Shown one piece after another: positions 47,461-56,208 of a stretch of 60,856 nt of DNA. A model generated the notes under the pieces. That model was not told the DNA's origin and made no database searches. It worked only from the letters and a program-made list of their open reading frames with translations. Source of the stretch: an uncultured Flavobacteriales bacterium (GTDB lineage: Bacteria > Bacteroidota > Bacteroidia > Flavobacteriales > JBLHRE01); contig CAKZPI010000004.1 in assembly GCA_937139155.1 (NCBI GenBank), positions 1 through 60,856 on the forward strand, in the 5' to 3' direction. The translations under genes were made by a program, and so were the position numbers. Position 1 is the stretch's first letter. Every line of letters starts with the position of its first letter.

Positions 47461-48714
47461 TTAATCATCATGGTCCATTTTGAAAATGGTCATCACCTGT
47501 CTTTTTCGGTTTGGAATACTAATTACCAGGCCAATTCCTGGTTGAAATCCTGGGTTGCGTTGAAATTCAATAGCGCCACCCACCCCGCGAATCAGTCTTT
47601 GAATGGTAACCAAGCCCGTAGCATTCCCCTTTTTACCAAAACGGTCTTTGTCATGGTAAGATTCAAAAAGCTTAATGGTAGGGTTTTTCACCTCTGGGGG
47701 AAGGCCCAATCCATTGTCTTGGAATTGGAACACATGGTATTTATCGATTTCCCGGTGGGTAAGTGTGATTTGCAATTCCCGGTTTTTGCTTGAATACCGA
47801 ATGGCATTATGAAAGAGTTCATGAAAAGTTCTTGCCAACACCTCTTTTGGGAGAATTAAGGATTCATGGTCTAAGTCAAACTTCAATTGCAAAGCAATTC
47901 GATCCGAATACTCCGCTCCAATTTCTTGAACCAGCTTAACCAGGTTCAAATCCACATATCTTGTAGAATGATCCCAAGAGGCCTCATGATACCTAACCAT
48001 CCCTTCAATTAATTCAAGCAAGCCATCGGAGGATATCTTAACCTTTTCAAGGAGCATAGATAGCTTGGCAGGACTCAGGTCCTTTTTTGACTCAATTAAG
48101 GAAACCAGAGAAGATATGTTTACCAAGGGTGATCTAAAGTCATGGCTTGTTAAGTATACAATTTCTTCAAGGTCAAGTTTGTTTGACCTTGCCACCATGA
48201 GTTTTTCGTTAAAATCAAATTTTTGCCGTCTAAATTCCAATAATCGATTGGTTTGGCGGCCTAAGGCTTTCATGGCCTTTACTTGTTCTTCACTTAGCCT
48301 TCTTGGCACCACATCCATTACACAAAGGGTGCCTATTGGAAAACCTCCTATTCCGTAAATAACTTGAGAAGCATAGAAAACCAAGCCTCGGTCCAAGGCC
48401 ATTAAATTCCCCTGATTATACACAGGATCTTTTCGTAGGTCCTCTACCTCAACAAATTCAGAACCCAGCTTAATTGTAATGTCACAAGTGGAACCGGTTC
48501 GAGTTGTATACTCGTCTTCAAACCCATGTTTTGATTTAAACCATTGCCTATTTCTATCAATAAAGGAAATATAAGCAACAGGAGCCTTTGTAATTTGAAC
48601 TGCTAAATCAAGAATTGAATCGTAGTCATAGTCTGGGGTAGAATCTAGAATTCCATACTCATAAAGAGCTTTCAATCGCTCCTCTTCATCCCATGTTTTC
48701 CCAGAATCCATCAT
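47461..48714 (-). CDS. GAF-domain histidine kinase paralogue with altered ATP lid
   Basis: The 417-residue protein matches its downstream neighbour along its length: GAF domain (about 25-165; VAYISFIDRNRQWFKSKHG, GGFPIGTLCVMD), HisKA-like H191 in LTSHDFRSPLVNIS, N box (ELFHNAIRYSS) and G1 (FQDNGLGLP). The G2 motif is GNATGLVTIQRL instead of GxGxGL, and an insertion (RNPGFQPG) follows, so ATP binding or turnover may be weakened. It probably arose by tandem duplication. It may act with the downstream kinase as a regulatory partner; this is inference. Confidence 0.82.
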   Translation of the reverse strand: MMDSGKTWDEEERLKALYEYGILDSTPDYDYDSILDLAVQITKAPVAYISFIDRNRQWFKSKHGFEDEYTTRTGSTCDITIKLGSEFVEVEDLRKDPVYNQGNLMALDRGLVFYASQVIYGIGGFPIGTLCVMDVVPRRLSEEQVKAMKALGRQTNRLLEFRRQKFDFNEKLMVARSNKLDLEEIVYLTSHDFRSPLVNISSLVSLIESKKDLSPAKLSMLLEKVKISSDGLLELIEGMVRYHEASWDHSTRYVDLNLVKLVQEIGAEYSDRIALQLKFDLDHESLILPKEVLARTFHELFHNAIRYSSKNRELQITLTHREIDKYHVFQFQDNGLGLPPEVKNPTIKLFESYHDKDRFGKKGNATGLVTIQRLIRGVGGAIEFQRNPGFQPGIGLVISIPNRKRQVMTIFKMDHDD

Positions 48715-48749
48715 AAAATCATAGCTTCTTCAAATTCACCTTTTCTATA

Positions 48750-49481
48750 CTATCGACTTCGAAAGGGCTTAAAGGGATCCTCTTTTAAAAGCAAGCTTTC
48801 AAAAGAATCTCCTCCATAAACCTTTTCCATGGTCAACGGATTGTTATCAATAAGGTGAAGCGTTGATATAATTGCCCCGGAACTAATGGTATCGTAGTTT
48901 TCCCAACTAGCATAGACCCAGGGACTGGTTAAAATTTGGGTATTCATGTAAAAGCCCGATGGAAGGCCGTTTTCTGAAGTTTCCCAAAAGTATGTATCTC
49001 CAGGGGTAACCCCGCCGGAGGTGTAAGATACTGATAAAAATTCTTGGTTTAATGTATCCTTTATTCCAAGCTCAACACCTGGATCCTTCAATTTTGAAGG
49101 AGCATTCAACCAGAAAGAGTCGTTGCAAAATGCACCATACCCTCCTTCTAAAATTTCCAGCCTATTTTCACCTTCAACAAGGCTATCCTTTAAAAACACA
49201 TAGCCAAGTTCAAAAGAATCTACGGGGAAAACAATTTTGTAGTTTTCAAACTTGAGCTCAACCCAGTTGGTGCTCCGGTCCCAAACATAGTTTCGCCTAC
49301 CAGCAAATGACCAAGAAACCCAATTGGTTTGGTCCCAGGCATCTTTATTAATAGAAGATTCAATTTTTTCAACCCATTGATCAACCTTTGAGGGGCTTGA
49401 CTCGGGCTTAAGGCAAGAGGTAATTAAAAATAACAGACTAAAAATACAGGAGCTTACTCCTGTAAAAAGGCGTTTCGGCAT
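48750..49481 (-). CDS. Lipoprotein of unknown function
   Basis: The 243-residue protein has a lipoprotein signal (hydrophobic stretch, LITSC with the cysteine at position 23). The mature part is beta-rich with many aromatic residues (WVSWSFAGRRNYVWDRS, GVTPGDTYFWETSENGL). I do not recognise a family. It lies 35 bp upstream of the histidine kinase pair on the same strand, so it could be co-transcribed with the kinases as an envelope partner, but there is no direct evidence. Confidence 0.6.
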   Translation of the reverse strand: MPKRLFTGVSSCIFSLLFLITSCLKPESSPSKVDQWVEKIESSINKDAWDQTNWVSWSFAGRRNYVWDRSTNWVELKFENYKIVFPVDSFELGYVFLKDSLVEGENRLEILEGGYGAFCNDSFWLNAPSKLKDPGVELGIKDTLNQEFLSVSYTSGGVTPGDTYFWETSENGLPSGFYMNTQILTSPWVYASWENYDTISSGAIISTLHLIDNNPLTMEKVYGGDSFESLLLKEDPFKPFRSR

Positions 49482-49552
49482 AAATTGATCAGGTCAAGGG
49501 CGTTATAGTGGCCGCAATTTAAAAAAATACATGACCCAACCATGATTTATTA

Positions 49553-50104
49553 TTATGTTGGCATAGAAAGATGCACCCCCAATTCGGCTTCAAGTCTTTC
49601 TTTGGTGAATGCTTTATGCTCTTCTTTATCAAAACCTTTGTCAAGAATGATCTTTTTGGTGAGCCCATGTAAGAAAACATAGTAATCATCAACTCTGGTA
49701 CTCACTTTAGAATATCCAAGTTTTTGATAAGCCAAGGTCATTGACTCTCTAAGAGGCACTAAAATTTCCTCTTGAAAATCATGGTTTTGGAGTTTCAAGG
49801 TAAACAACAGCCTCCAAAAACCATACTCCGAAGGCGGAATATCATAAATGAATAAATGCGCATTAATGATTCTTTGAGCCGGGTTTGACTCTAAAACTAT
49901 GGGACCAATCAGCTCTTGAGCCTTTTGTTTTCCATATTCAATTACGGCCTTTAACATGCCGTCTTTGCTTCCAAAATTATTGATGATATAGGCTTCGGCA
50001 ATTCCTGCCGCCATGGCTACCCTTTTTACGGACGTTCCGTGGTAGCCCCTTTGTATAAACTGAACCTTGGCTTCCTCCAGGAGCCGTTCTCTCTTGTTTC
50101 CCAT
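49553..50104 (-). CDS. TetR/AcrR family transcriptional regulator
   Basis: The 183-residue protein has the TetR N-terminal helix-turn-helix (RERLLEEAKVQFIQRGYHGTSVKRVAMAAGIAEAYIINNFGSKDGMLKAVI; recognition helix about residues 36-45) and a helical ligand domain. The usual YxHF step is INNFGSKDGML. It is a ligand-responsive repressor; the target is unknown. It is separated by intergenic gaps from hutH upstream and the lipoprotein gene downstream, all on the minus strand. Confidence 0.87.
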   Translation of the reverse strand: MGNKRERLLEEAKVQFIQRGYHGTSVKRVAMAAGIAEAYIINNFGSKDGMLKAVIEYGKQKAQELIGPIVLESNPAQRIINAHLFIYDIPPSEYGFWRLLFTLKLQNHDFQEEILVPLRESMTLAYQKLGYSKVSTRVDDYYVFLHGLTKKIILDKGFDKEEHKAFTKERLEAELGVHLSMPT

Positions 50105-50259
50105 AATAGTAGTAGTCGTTTCGCTTAGCTAATTACGGAATAAATTGGTTTGATTGTTTCGTTCTGCCTCCGAATTTTCTAAAAAAAATTGATATTAATC
50201 AAGAACGACCCTTATCCCAAAAAATTATCCTAACCTAAACTCGAGTAAAACCTAATGTT

Positions 50260-51762
50260 TTAAAGGAGTTCAGGAGATATGTCCAAGGATTTCAAAAATC
50301 TCACAGAATGATTCATGTCATCATGAAGCACCCTGTCGTTCTCAACAATTGGCACTTCTGCCCTAAAAGACTCTAAAAAGCTTTCGATAAAATCAGAAGA
50401 ACGCAAGCCTTTTCTGAAATAAAGGGCCTGAGAGGCATTCATCAACTCAATTCCTAAAATTTGATAGAGGTTCTCCACCACTTGAAAGGCTTGAGTAGCG
50501 GCATTGGCTCCCATGGAAACATGATCTTCCTGACCATTGCTTGAGGTAATGGAGTCCGATGAGGCTGGGTTGACCAAGTTTTTATTCGCCGATACTATAG
50601 ATGCTGCGGTATATTGAGGAATCATAAACCCTGAGTTCAGGCCAGAATTAGCCACTAAGAAAGCAGGCAATTCACGTTTTCCTCCGATGAGAAGATAGGT
50701 TCTTCGTTCCGAGATGGATCCTAGTTCATGCAGGGAGAGTTTTAAATGATCCAAGGCTAGGGCTAAAGGCTGTCCGTGAAAATTCCCACCCGACAAAATA
50801 TCCCCGTCCGCTGGGAACAAATTCGGATTATCCGTTACCGAGTTCCATTCCGTTTCAAAAACTCTCAAAACATAATCAAGGGCATCTTTGGAGGCCCCGT
50901 GTACCTGTGGCATGCATCGAATGGAATATGGGTCTTGAACATGCTCTTTCTCCCTTCCAATCAATTCTGACCCTTCCAGGAATTCTAAAATCCGTTTGGC
51001 GGTCTTGACTTGTCCGGCATGCGGACGAATGGCGTGAAGGCGGGGATCAAAAGGCTCAGGCCTTCCATCATAAGCCTCCAAAGAAATGGCCCCGATTAAA
51101 TCTGCTAGATAATTCAGCCTTCGGGCATGAACCAACACAAATAGGCCATAGGCCCCCATGAATTGGGTACCGTTTAAAAGTGCTAAACCTTCTTTGGATT
51201 TGAGCTTTAAAGGGCTCATATCTTGCTCTTTCAGCCATTTCTCACCGGAAATAAAGGCACCCTTAACCTTGATCTTTCCTTTTCCAAGCATAGGCAAGGC
51301 AAGATGCGCCAGGGGTGCCAGGTCGCCAGAAGCCCCTAAACTACCCTGTTGAAAAACCTGTGGAAATGCCTTGGAATTAAACATGTGAATCAAACGTTCA
51401 ACCGTTTCTTTTTGAACCCCTGAGTTTCCATAAGAAAGTGATCTGGCTTTTAGAAGTAGCATGATTTCCACGATGGCATCCGGCACTCGGTCGCCAGCCC
51501 CACATGCATGACTCATGACCAAGTTTTCTTGAAGTTGCTCAAGATCTTCCTCCGAAATTTTCACCCTGTACAAATCTCCAAAGCCCGTATTAATTCCATA
51601 AACGGTTTTCTTTGAATTGGAAAAGCCGTGATCTAAAAAGGCCCTTGCTTTTTCAATACGCTCCTTAGCTTCAAAGGGCAGGTTAAGCTCTTCCTCTGAA
51701 TTCAGGAAGTTTAGCAAATCGTCAATTTGAATGGAATTGCTTGGATCTAGAAGGTTTTTCAT
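50260..51762 (-). CDS. hutH: Histidine ammonia-lyase
   Basis: Converts L-histidine to urocanate and ammonia. The 500-residue protein has the catalytic tyrosine in YGINTGFGDLY (Y55) and the ASG triplet A144-S145-G146 (GSLGASGDLAPLAH), which forms the MIO cofactor. Other family blocks are NPASSDSITSSNGQEDHVSMG and the C-terminal LYFRKGLRSS. The residues S84-H85 (NLVMSHACGAG) are those of histidine-specific enzymes, whereas tyrosine-specific ones have HL. Urocanase and the other hut genes are not nearby. It lies 32 bp behind an ABC permease gene, at the end of the hisS operon. Confidence 0.93.
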   Translation of the reverse strand: MKNLLDPSNSIQIDDLLNFLNSEEELNLPFEAKERIEKARAFLDHGFSNSKKTVYGINTGFGDLYRVKISEEDLEQLQENLVMSHACGAGDRVPDAIVEIMLLLKARSLSYGNSGVQKETVERLIHMFNSKAFPQVFQQGSLGASGDLAPLAHLALPMLGKGKIKVKGAFISGEKWLKEQDMSPLKLKSKEGLALLNGTQFMGAYGLFVLVHARRLNYLADLIGAISLEAYDGRPEPFDPRLHAIRPHAGQVKTAKRILEFLEGSELIGREKEHVQDPYSIRCMPQVHGASKDALDYVLRVFETEWNSVTDNPNLFPADGDILSGGNFHGQPLALALDHLKLSLHELGSISERRTYLLIGGKRELPAFLVANSGLNSGFMIPQYTAASIVSANKNLVNPASSDSITSSNGQEDHVSMGANAATQAFQVVENLYQILGIELMNASQALYFRKGLRSSDFIESFLESFRAEVPIVENDRVLHDDMNHSVRFLKSLDISPELL

Positions 51763-51794
51763 GCTTGGCGTTTTAATGGCAATGTTGTTTATGA

Positions 51795-52940
51795 TTAAGG
51801 TTTCCTTCGATAGGCTTGAATGCCTGGAATCATCCCCGAAAGGACAACCAAAAGGAAGACCCCTAATACGATATAGATATCACTTTTTAAGATTTGAAGT
51901 ACCTGTACATTGAAAGCCTTTGGAATGTGATTTGAGGCAATGGAAAGGCTTGAAACCGATAAGATAAAGGCCAAGGGCAGCCCGAGGATAAAGTAAAGAA
52001 AAGCCTCGGTTTGAATTAAACCGAAAACAAATTTCTTGGAGAATCCCAATTGCCTGAGCAGTCGCCACTCCCCTTCCCTTTCCTGAAATCTTTGCCATAA
52101 ATTCCCGAACATGCCAAGGGCCGATAATACAACCAAAAGGATGGCCATGAACCGAATCATTCCTATTCCACCCCCGGTTAGTTTTGATACCCGTTGAGCC
52201 TCCATGTTTGGAATGGCTGCTTGCATTTTGGTTTCACCATTGATCATTCTAGGAAGTTGAAGTTTTCCGAGAGGGGTTTTGAAATGAACCAAGGCCGCGG
52301 TGATGTACTTTACAGAGTCTAAGGCCTGATTATGCACGTCCCAAACCGAGGCTAAGGGAGTGAAAATCAATTTATCGTGAACCCTTCCCGTTTTTCTAAA
52401 AATTCCTCTTACGATGAAATCTTTGTGATCGTGGGCCTTACCTTCAAGACCCAAACCGTGAACCGAATGAAAGTGATCTCCAATTTTAAGGCCTGTAACT
52501 TGGGCTACTTCGTACCCTAAAACCACCTCCATATTTTTACGGGCAAGCCTGCCCTGGTCAAGCTCAAAGGGGTAAAACTTAAAAAAGGAGGAGTCATGCC
52601 CTAAGATTCGATAGCCTTTATACCCGTCTCCATAAGCCAGCTGACTGGAAAAATGGATGAGTGGATGATCAAGAATATCTTTTAATTCATTTTGATTCAC
52701 ATTGCCCGTAGGGTCGTCAATGTGGAAAACAGACGAGAGAACCAATTGCAAAGGAGACCCCTTGGCTCCTATAACCATATCAACCCCAGAGATATGCTCA
52801 GAAAGGCCTTTTTCCGCTTCCTTTTGAAGGGCAAAGGTTACCCTTAAAGCAGCCAATCCTACCACCATTAATACCAATACCAGGAAAGTTTGCCAAGGTT
52901 TGGCCCAAGTGTTCTTCCAAGCTAGCTTAAACAAATTCAT
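51795..52940 (-). CDS. ABC transporter permease, FtsX/MacB-like
   Basis: The 381-residue protein has an N-terminal membrane helix (about 15-35). A periplasmic domain spans about 40-265 (SGVDMVIGAKGSPLQLVLSSVFH, GYRILGHDSSFFKFYPFELDQG, LGYEVAQVTGLKIGDHF). Three C-terminal helices follow. This is the FtsX/LolE/MacB permease topology of mechanotransmission ABC systems. The substrate is unknown; lipoprotein handling or export are options. It overlaps the ATPase gene by 4 bp. Confidence 0.87.
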   Translation of the reverse strand: MNLFKLAWKNTWAKPWQTFLVLVLMVVGLAALRVTFALQKEAEKGLSEHISGVDMVIGAKGSPLQLVLSSVFHIDDPTGNVNQNELKDILDHPLIHFSSQLAYGDGYKGYRILGHDSSFFKFYPFELDQGRLARKNMEVVLGYEVAQVTGLKIGDHFHSVHGLGLEGKAHDHKDFIVRGIFRKTGRVHDKLIFTPLASVWDVHNQALDSVKYITAALVHFKTPLGKLQLPRMINGETKMQAAIPNMEAQRVSKLTGGGIGMIRFMAILLVVLSALGMFGNLWQRFQEREGEWRLLRQLGFSKKFVFGLIQTEAFLYFILGLPLAFILSVSSLSIASNHIPKAFNVQVLQILKSDIYIVLGVFLLVVLSGMIPGIQAYRRKP

Positions 52941-53584
52941 AGGGCAATTTTATGGATGAACTCTTGCTTCAAGCGTTGGTCATGGCTAACCACAACCAGG
53001 GTTGAATTTGAAGCCCGGGTTAATTCATTTAAAACCTCAATTAGGTCGTGGGCTGAATCATCGTCAAGAAAGGCCGTGGGCTCATCGGCAAAAACCAAAT
53101 CAGGTTGGTGCTGAATGGCTCGAAGGAAATTTAACCTCTGCTGTTCACCAAAGCTCATGGAATAAGGAGACTGATTAAGTTTATCTTGAATGCTCAAGCG
53201 TTGGCTAAGATCTAAGACCCGGTTTTTATCAAAGGTAAGTCCTGATGCTTTGGCCGCCAGTTTCAAGTTTTCAATGGCATTTAGGGAAGATATGAACTCA
53301 AAATTTTGAAAGGCCAAGCCCATGTATTTCCCTCTAAACGCATCCCGCTCAGATTCTGATTTTTTTAGCAAGTTTTCCCCTTTAATTTTCAAGTCACCAT
53401 GATCTGGCAATAGAATCCCGCTCAAGATTTTAATCAAGGTAGATTTTCCTACCCCAGACTTTCCATACACCAAGTATTTCTCACCAGATTCAAAGGCAAG
53501 CTCAGGAAAGTTAATCTTATTTGAACCATAGGATTTACTTAAGCCAGCGGCTGATAAAATGTTTTGAGAACCCGTGCTTGCCAT
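52937..53584 (-). CDS. ABC transporter ATP-binding protein, LolD/MacB-like
   Basis: The 215-residue ATPase has Walker A GKSGVGKST (41-49), the Q loop AFQNFEF, signature SFGEQQR (144-150; an E replaces the usual second G of SGGQ), Walker B VFADEPT with E168, and the H loop VVSHDQR. Its length fits LolD-type subunits. It powers the FtsX-like permease coded just downstream with a 4-bp overlap. hisS ends 9 bp upstream. Confidence 0.92.
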   Translation of the reverse strand: MASTGSQNILSAAGLSKSYGSNKINFPELAFESGEKYLVYGKSGVGKSTLIKILSGILLPDHGDLKIKGENLLKKSESERDAFRGKYMGLAFQNFEFISSLNAIENLKLAAKASGLTFDKNRVLDLSQRLSIQDKLNQSPYSMSFGEQQRLNFLRAIQHQPDLVFADEPTAFLDDDSAHDLIEVLNELTRASNSTLVVVSHDQRLKQEFIHKIAL

Positions 53585-53593
53585 ATAGATTGG

Positions 53594-54958
53594 TTAAGAT
53601 TCTGAGAAAAATGCGCCCAGTTTTGAAACCACAACCTCTGTTTGGTCTCCGGTTTTCATGTTTTTAAGATTCACCTTCCCTGATTGAATTTCAGAGGAGC
53701 CATAAAGGGCAATATAGGGTACTTGGATTTTATCGGCGTAAGCAAATTGCTTTTTCATTTTAGCGGAGTCTGGATAAAGGGCCGAGGGTACTCCATCCTT
53801 TCTTAAATCCTCAATGCACTTCAAGGCTTGTCTGGCTTCCTCCCTTCCGAAATTGGCAAACAAAACCTGAAGTCCTTTTGAATCTGAAGCTTTCAGCAAA
53901 CCTAGGGCCTCCATTACCAGGTAAATTCGATCCACCCCGAAGGAAATGCCAACACCTGAAACTCCATTCAATCCGAAAATGCCGGTTAGGTCATCGTAGC
54001 GACCTCCCCCGCCAATGCTTCCCATTTCCACTCCATCGGCCTTAACTTCAAAAATGGCTCCGGTATAATAATCCAATCCCCTGGCAAGGGTCATGTCAAA
54101 TTCAAGTTTGGCAATGGACAAGCCTACTTGTTCAACCTCCTCAAGCACAAATTCAAGCTCTTCCCAGCCTTTTTGACCGGCCTCGTTCTCGAGGATGATC
54201 GCTTTTAGGTCATCAATATTTAAGTCGTCAGACAGAAGCGGCTTAAGGGCATCTACCGCTTGAGAAGGAATTCCACGCTCCAGCATTTCCTGACCCACTT
54301 TTTCCAGTCCAAATTTATCAAGTTTATCCAGGGCCACGGTGAAATCAAGCCAATACTCTTGAATGCCCAAGGCCTGAACCAAACCCGAAAGAATTTTCCG
54401 GTTGTTCATTTTAATGGTAACTGATTCAAAGCCGAGGGAATCAAAAGCTTGGTCGTAAAGTCGAACCAATTCAACCTCATTCCATAAACCGTCAGAGCCC
54501 ACAATATCTGCATCGCATTGGGTGAACTCTCTAAACCTACCTTTCTGCGGACGGTCTGCCCTCCAAACGGGTTGCATTTGATACCTTTTGAAAGGGAAAT
54601 TGATTTCATGGTTATGCTGCACTACGTAGCGCGCAAAGGGAACGGTTAAATCATATCTCAAGGCCTTTTCTGAAATCTGGAAGGAAAGCGCATTTGAATC
54701 TTTTTCTTCCCAAATTTCATCCTCAACCTTTCCGGCAAAATCACCTGAGTTTAAGATTTTAAAAATCAATCGATCACCTTCTTCTCCATATTTCCCCGTA
54801 AGGGTAGATAGATTTTCAAAACTTGGAGTTTCTATCGGCTCAAAGCCAAAAAGCTCAAAACACGATTGGAGTTTATTGAAGATGAACCTTCTGTTCTGAA
54901 CTTCTTTCGGACCGAAGTCGCGGGTTCCTTTGGGTATGCTAGGTTTTTGTTTTGCCAT
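53594..54958 (-). CDS. hisS: Histidine-tRNA ligase
   Basis: Charges tRNA(His). The 454-residue class II synthetase starts MAKQKPSIPKGTRDFGPKE, has motif 1, motif 2 (YQMQPVWRADRPQKGRFREFTQCDADIVG), the histidine-specific block LARGLDYYTGAIFEV and motif 3 (GVGISFGVDRIYLVM). An anticodon-binding domain forms the last 90 residues. The start at 54958 is preferred to an upstream ATG because it begins the family sequence. It heads a minus-strand operon with the ABC pair and hutH. Confidence 0.95.
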   Translation of the reverse strand: MAKQKPSIPKGTRDFGPKEVQNRRFIFNKLQSCFELFGFEPIETPSFENLSTLTGKYGEEGDRLIFKILNSGDFAGKVEDEIWEEKDSNALSFQISEKALRYDLTVPFARYVVQHNHEINFPFKRYQMQPVWRADRPQKGRFREFTQCDADIVGSDGLWNEVELVRLYDQAFDSLGFESVTIKMNNRKILSGLVQALGIQEYWLDFTVALDKLDKFGLEKVGQEMLERGIPSQAVDALKPLLSDDLNIDDLKAIILENEAGQKGWEELEFVLEEVEQVGLSIAKLEFDMTLARGLDYYTGAIFEVKADGVEMGSIGGGGRYDDLTGIFGLNGVSGVGISFGVDRIYLVMEALGLLKASDSKGLQVLFANFGREEARQALKCIEDLRKDGVPSALYPDSAKMKKQFAYADKIQVPYIALYGSSEIQSGKVNLKNMKTGDQTEVVVSKLGAFFSES

Positions 54959-55037
54959 AATTTTCAAATAGGGGGCAAATATCTGAATACCTCAAGAATG
55001 CAGAAAACTCTAGAAAGGTTTTGTTTCTTTGCCTTCT

Positions 55038-55568
55038 ATGAAAACCAGTAATTTCCCTCAAATCTTCCGAAACATTGACGGAGAGGCTTTTAGAAACTGT
55101 CAAATTTGTGAAATTGACTTATTTGAGCCCCGGCAAATGTATGTGATTGAACGAGCCATTAAGAATTATCTTGATATTGGTGGAAACCAAGTACTTTTTG
55201 AGCATGCCGTTTGCTTGTCTTGTGCCCAAAACGAGCAGGAAAACCTTTCGGAGGAATCCAGAGAATCACTTCGTCTTTATTTTCAAGCCATGCGGCCCAA
55301 GGAAGATGAGTTCTCAGGAGATTTCAACCAATGTTTGATTACACAGAAATCTTTAGAAAATATTGAAGAGTACCAGGTTTTTGGAATGGGTTTCGGGAGC
55401 GAAATGCTGGAAATGAACGGATTTCCCTTTGCCCTTTCGGGGGAAATCATGGAGGAAATTGCGGAACAACTTTCAAAAGAAACCCGCGATTATTTAGACG
55501 GGTACATGACCGACAAGTTCGGCGTACCCCCTGAATTTGAATCGCCCTTACGACCAGTTCTTCTCTAA
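55038..55568 (+). CDS. Conserved protein with two CxxC motifs, function unknown
   Basis: The 176-residue protein carries CQIC (about residue 19-22) and CLSC (about 61-64) about 40 residues apart, a plausible zinc site. An acidic C-terminal half follows with no membrane segment. I recognise no named domain. The ATG at 55038 is used; a TTG nine bases upstream is possible. The gene is divergent from hisS and its end overlaps that of the next gene by 4 bp. Confidence 0.65.
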   Translation: MKTSNFPQIFRNIDGEAFRNCQICEIDLFEPRQMYVIERAIKNYLDIGGNQVLFEHAVCLSCAQNEQENLSEESRESLRLYFQAMRPKEDEFSGDFNQCLITQKSLENIEEYQVFGMGFGSEMLEMNGFPFALSGEIMEEIAEQLSKETRDYLDGYMTDKFGVPPEFESPLRPVLL

Positions 55569-56020
55569 GTCTGATTGGAAACCAAGGGTAATCTAGCCAT
55601 CCCTTCTTCCTCTGAATTAAAAAAGAAAACCGGGAAGTTCTTCCGGGTTACCGAACTTAATAGTTGAAAAATCTTTGCTTGGAAAGAATTACGAGGCACC
55701 ACACCAACCGCCTTGCAAGAGATTTGACCCGCCTTTACTCGGTAGGCATCCGAAAAGGAAACCCCCTCGTTAAAAACTACCAAGACCAAAGAGTCTGAAG
55801 TAAAACCAAGAGCCATCAAGGCTTTGTGAATGGTGTCCATTTCCGAAAATTCTAAGTCTTCAGATTTTGGGTGAAGAACTACCTTGAACAAATCCGCGCC
55901 CAAACGAAAAACTTCCCAAAATCCGCCTTTGATTGTTTTAGGCAGTCTAAATCCATATGGTTCCATGGTTGCTTTTTTGATAAGAGGGGCAAAGAATGTT
56001 CCTATTAAAAACGAAAACAT
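55565..56020 (-). CDS. Protein of unknown function
   Basis: Up to 151 residues. The first 18 (MFSFLIGTFFAPLIKKAT) are hydrophobic and could be a membrane anchor. If translation starts at the second ATG (55966, MEPYGFRLPK), the protein is soluble and about 133 residues. The body (GFWEVFRLGADLFKVVLHPKS, MDTIHKALMALGFTSDSLVLVVFNE) looks like a real alpha/beta fold, but I recognise no family. The 3' end overlaps the converging upstream gene by 4 bp. Confidence 0.5.
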   Translation of the reverse strand: MFSFLIGTFFAPLIKKATMEPYGFRLPKTIKGGFWEVFRLGADLFKVVLHPKSEDLEFSEMDTIHKALMALGFTSDSLVLVVFNEGVSFSDAYRVKAGQISCKAVGVVPRNSFQAKIFQLLSSVTRKNFPVFFFNSEEEGMARLPLVSNQT

Positions 56021-56208
56021 AAACCACTTAATATCAAACCATTAAAACAAAGGCCAGTCCTCAGGCTTTCCCGATTTTGTGATTCATTCCAAAAATTAGA
56101 AAGTTAAGCACCAAGACCTAGGCTTTCGACTTAGAGAACGTATTGATTTCCTTACCTTGCGGCGTCGAAAAAAATCGGCAAGAATTTTACCGAAAACCTA
56201 ATATTGTT

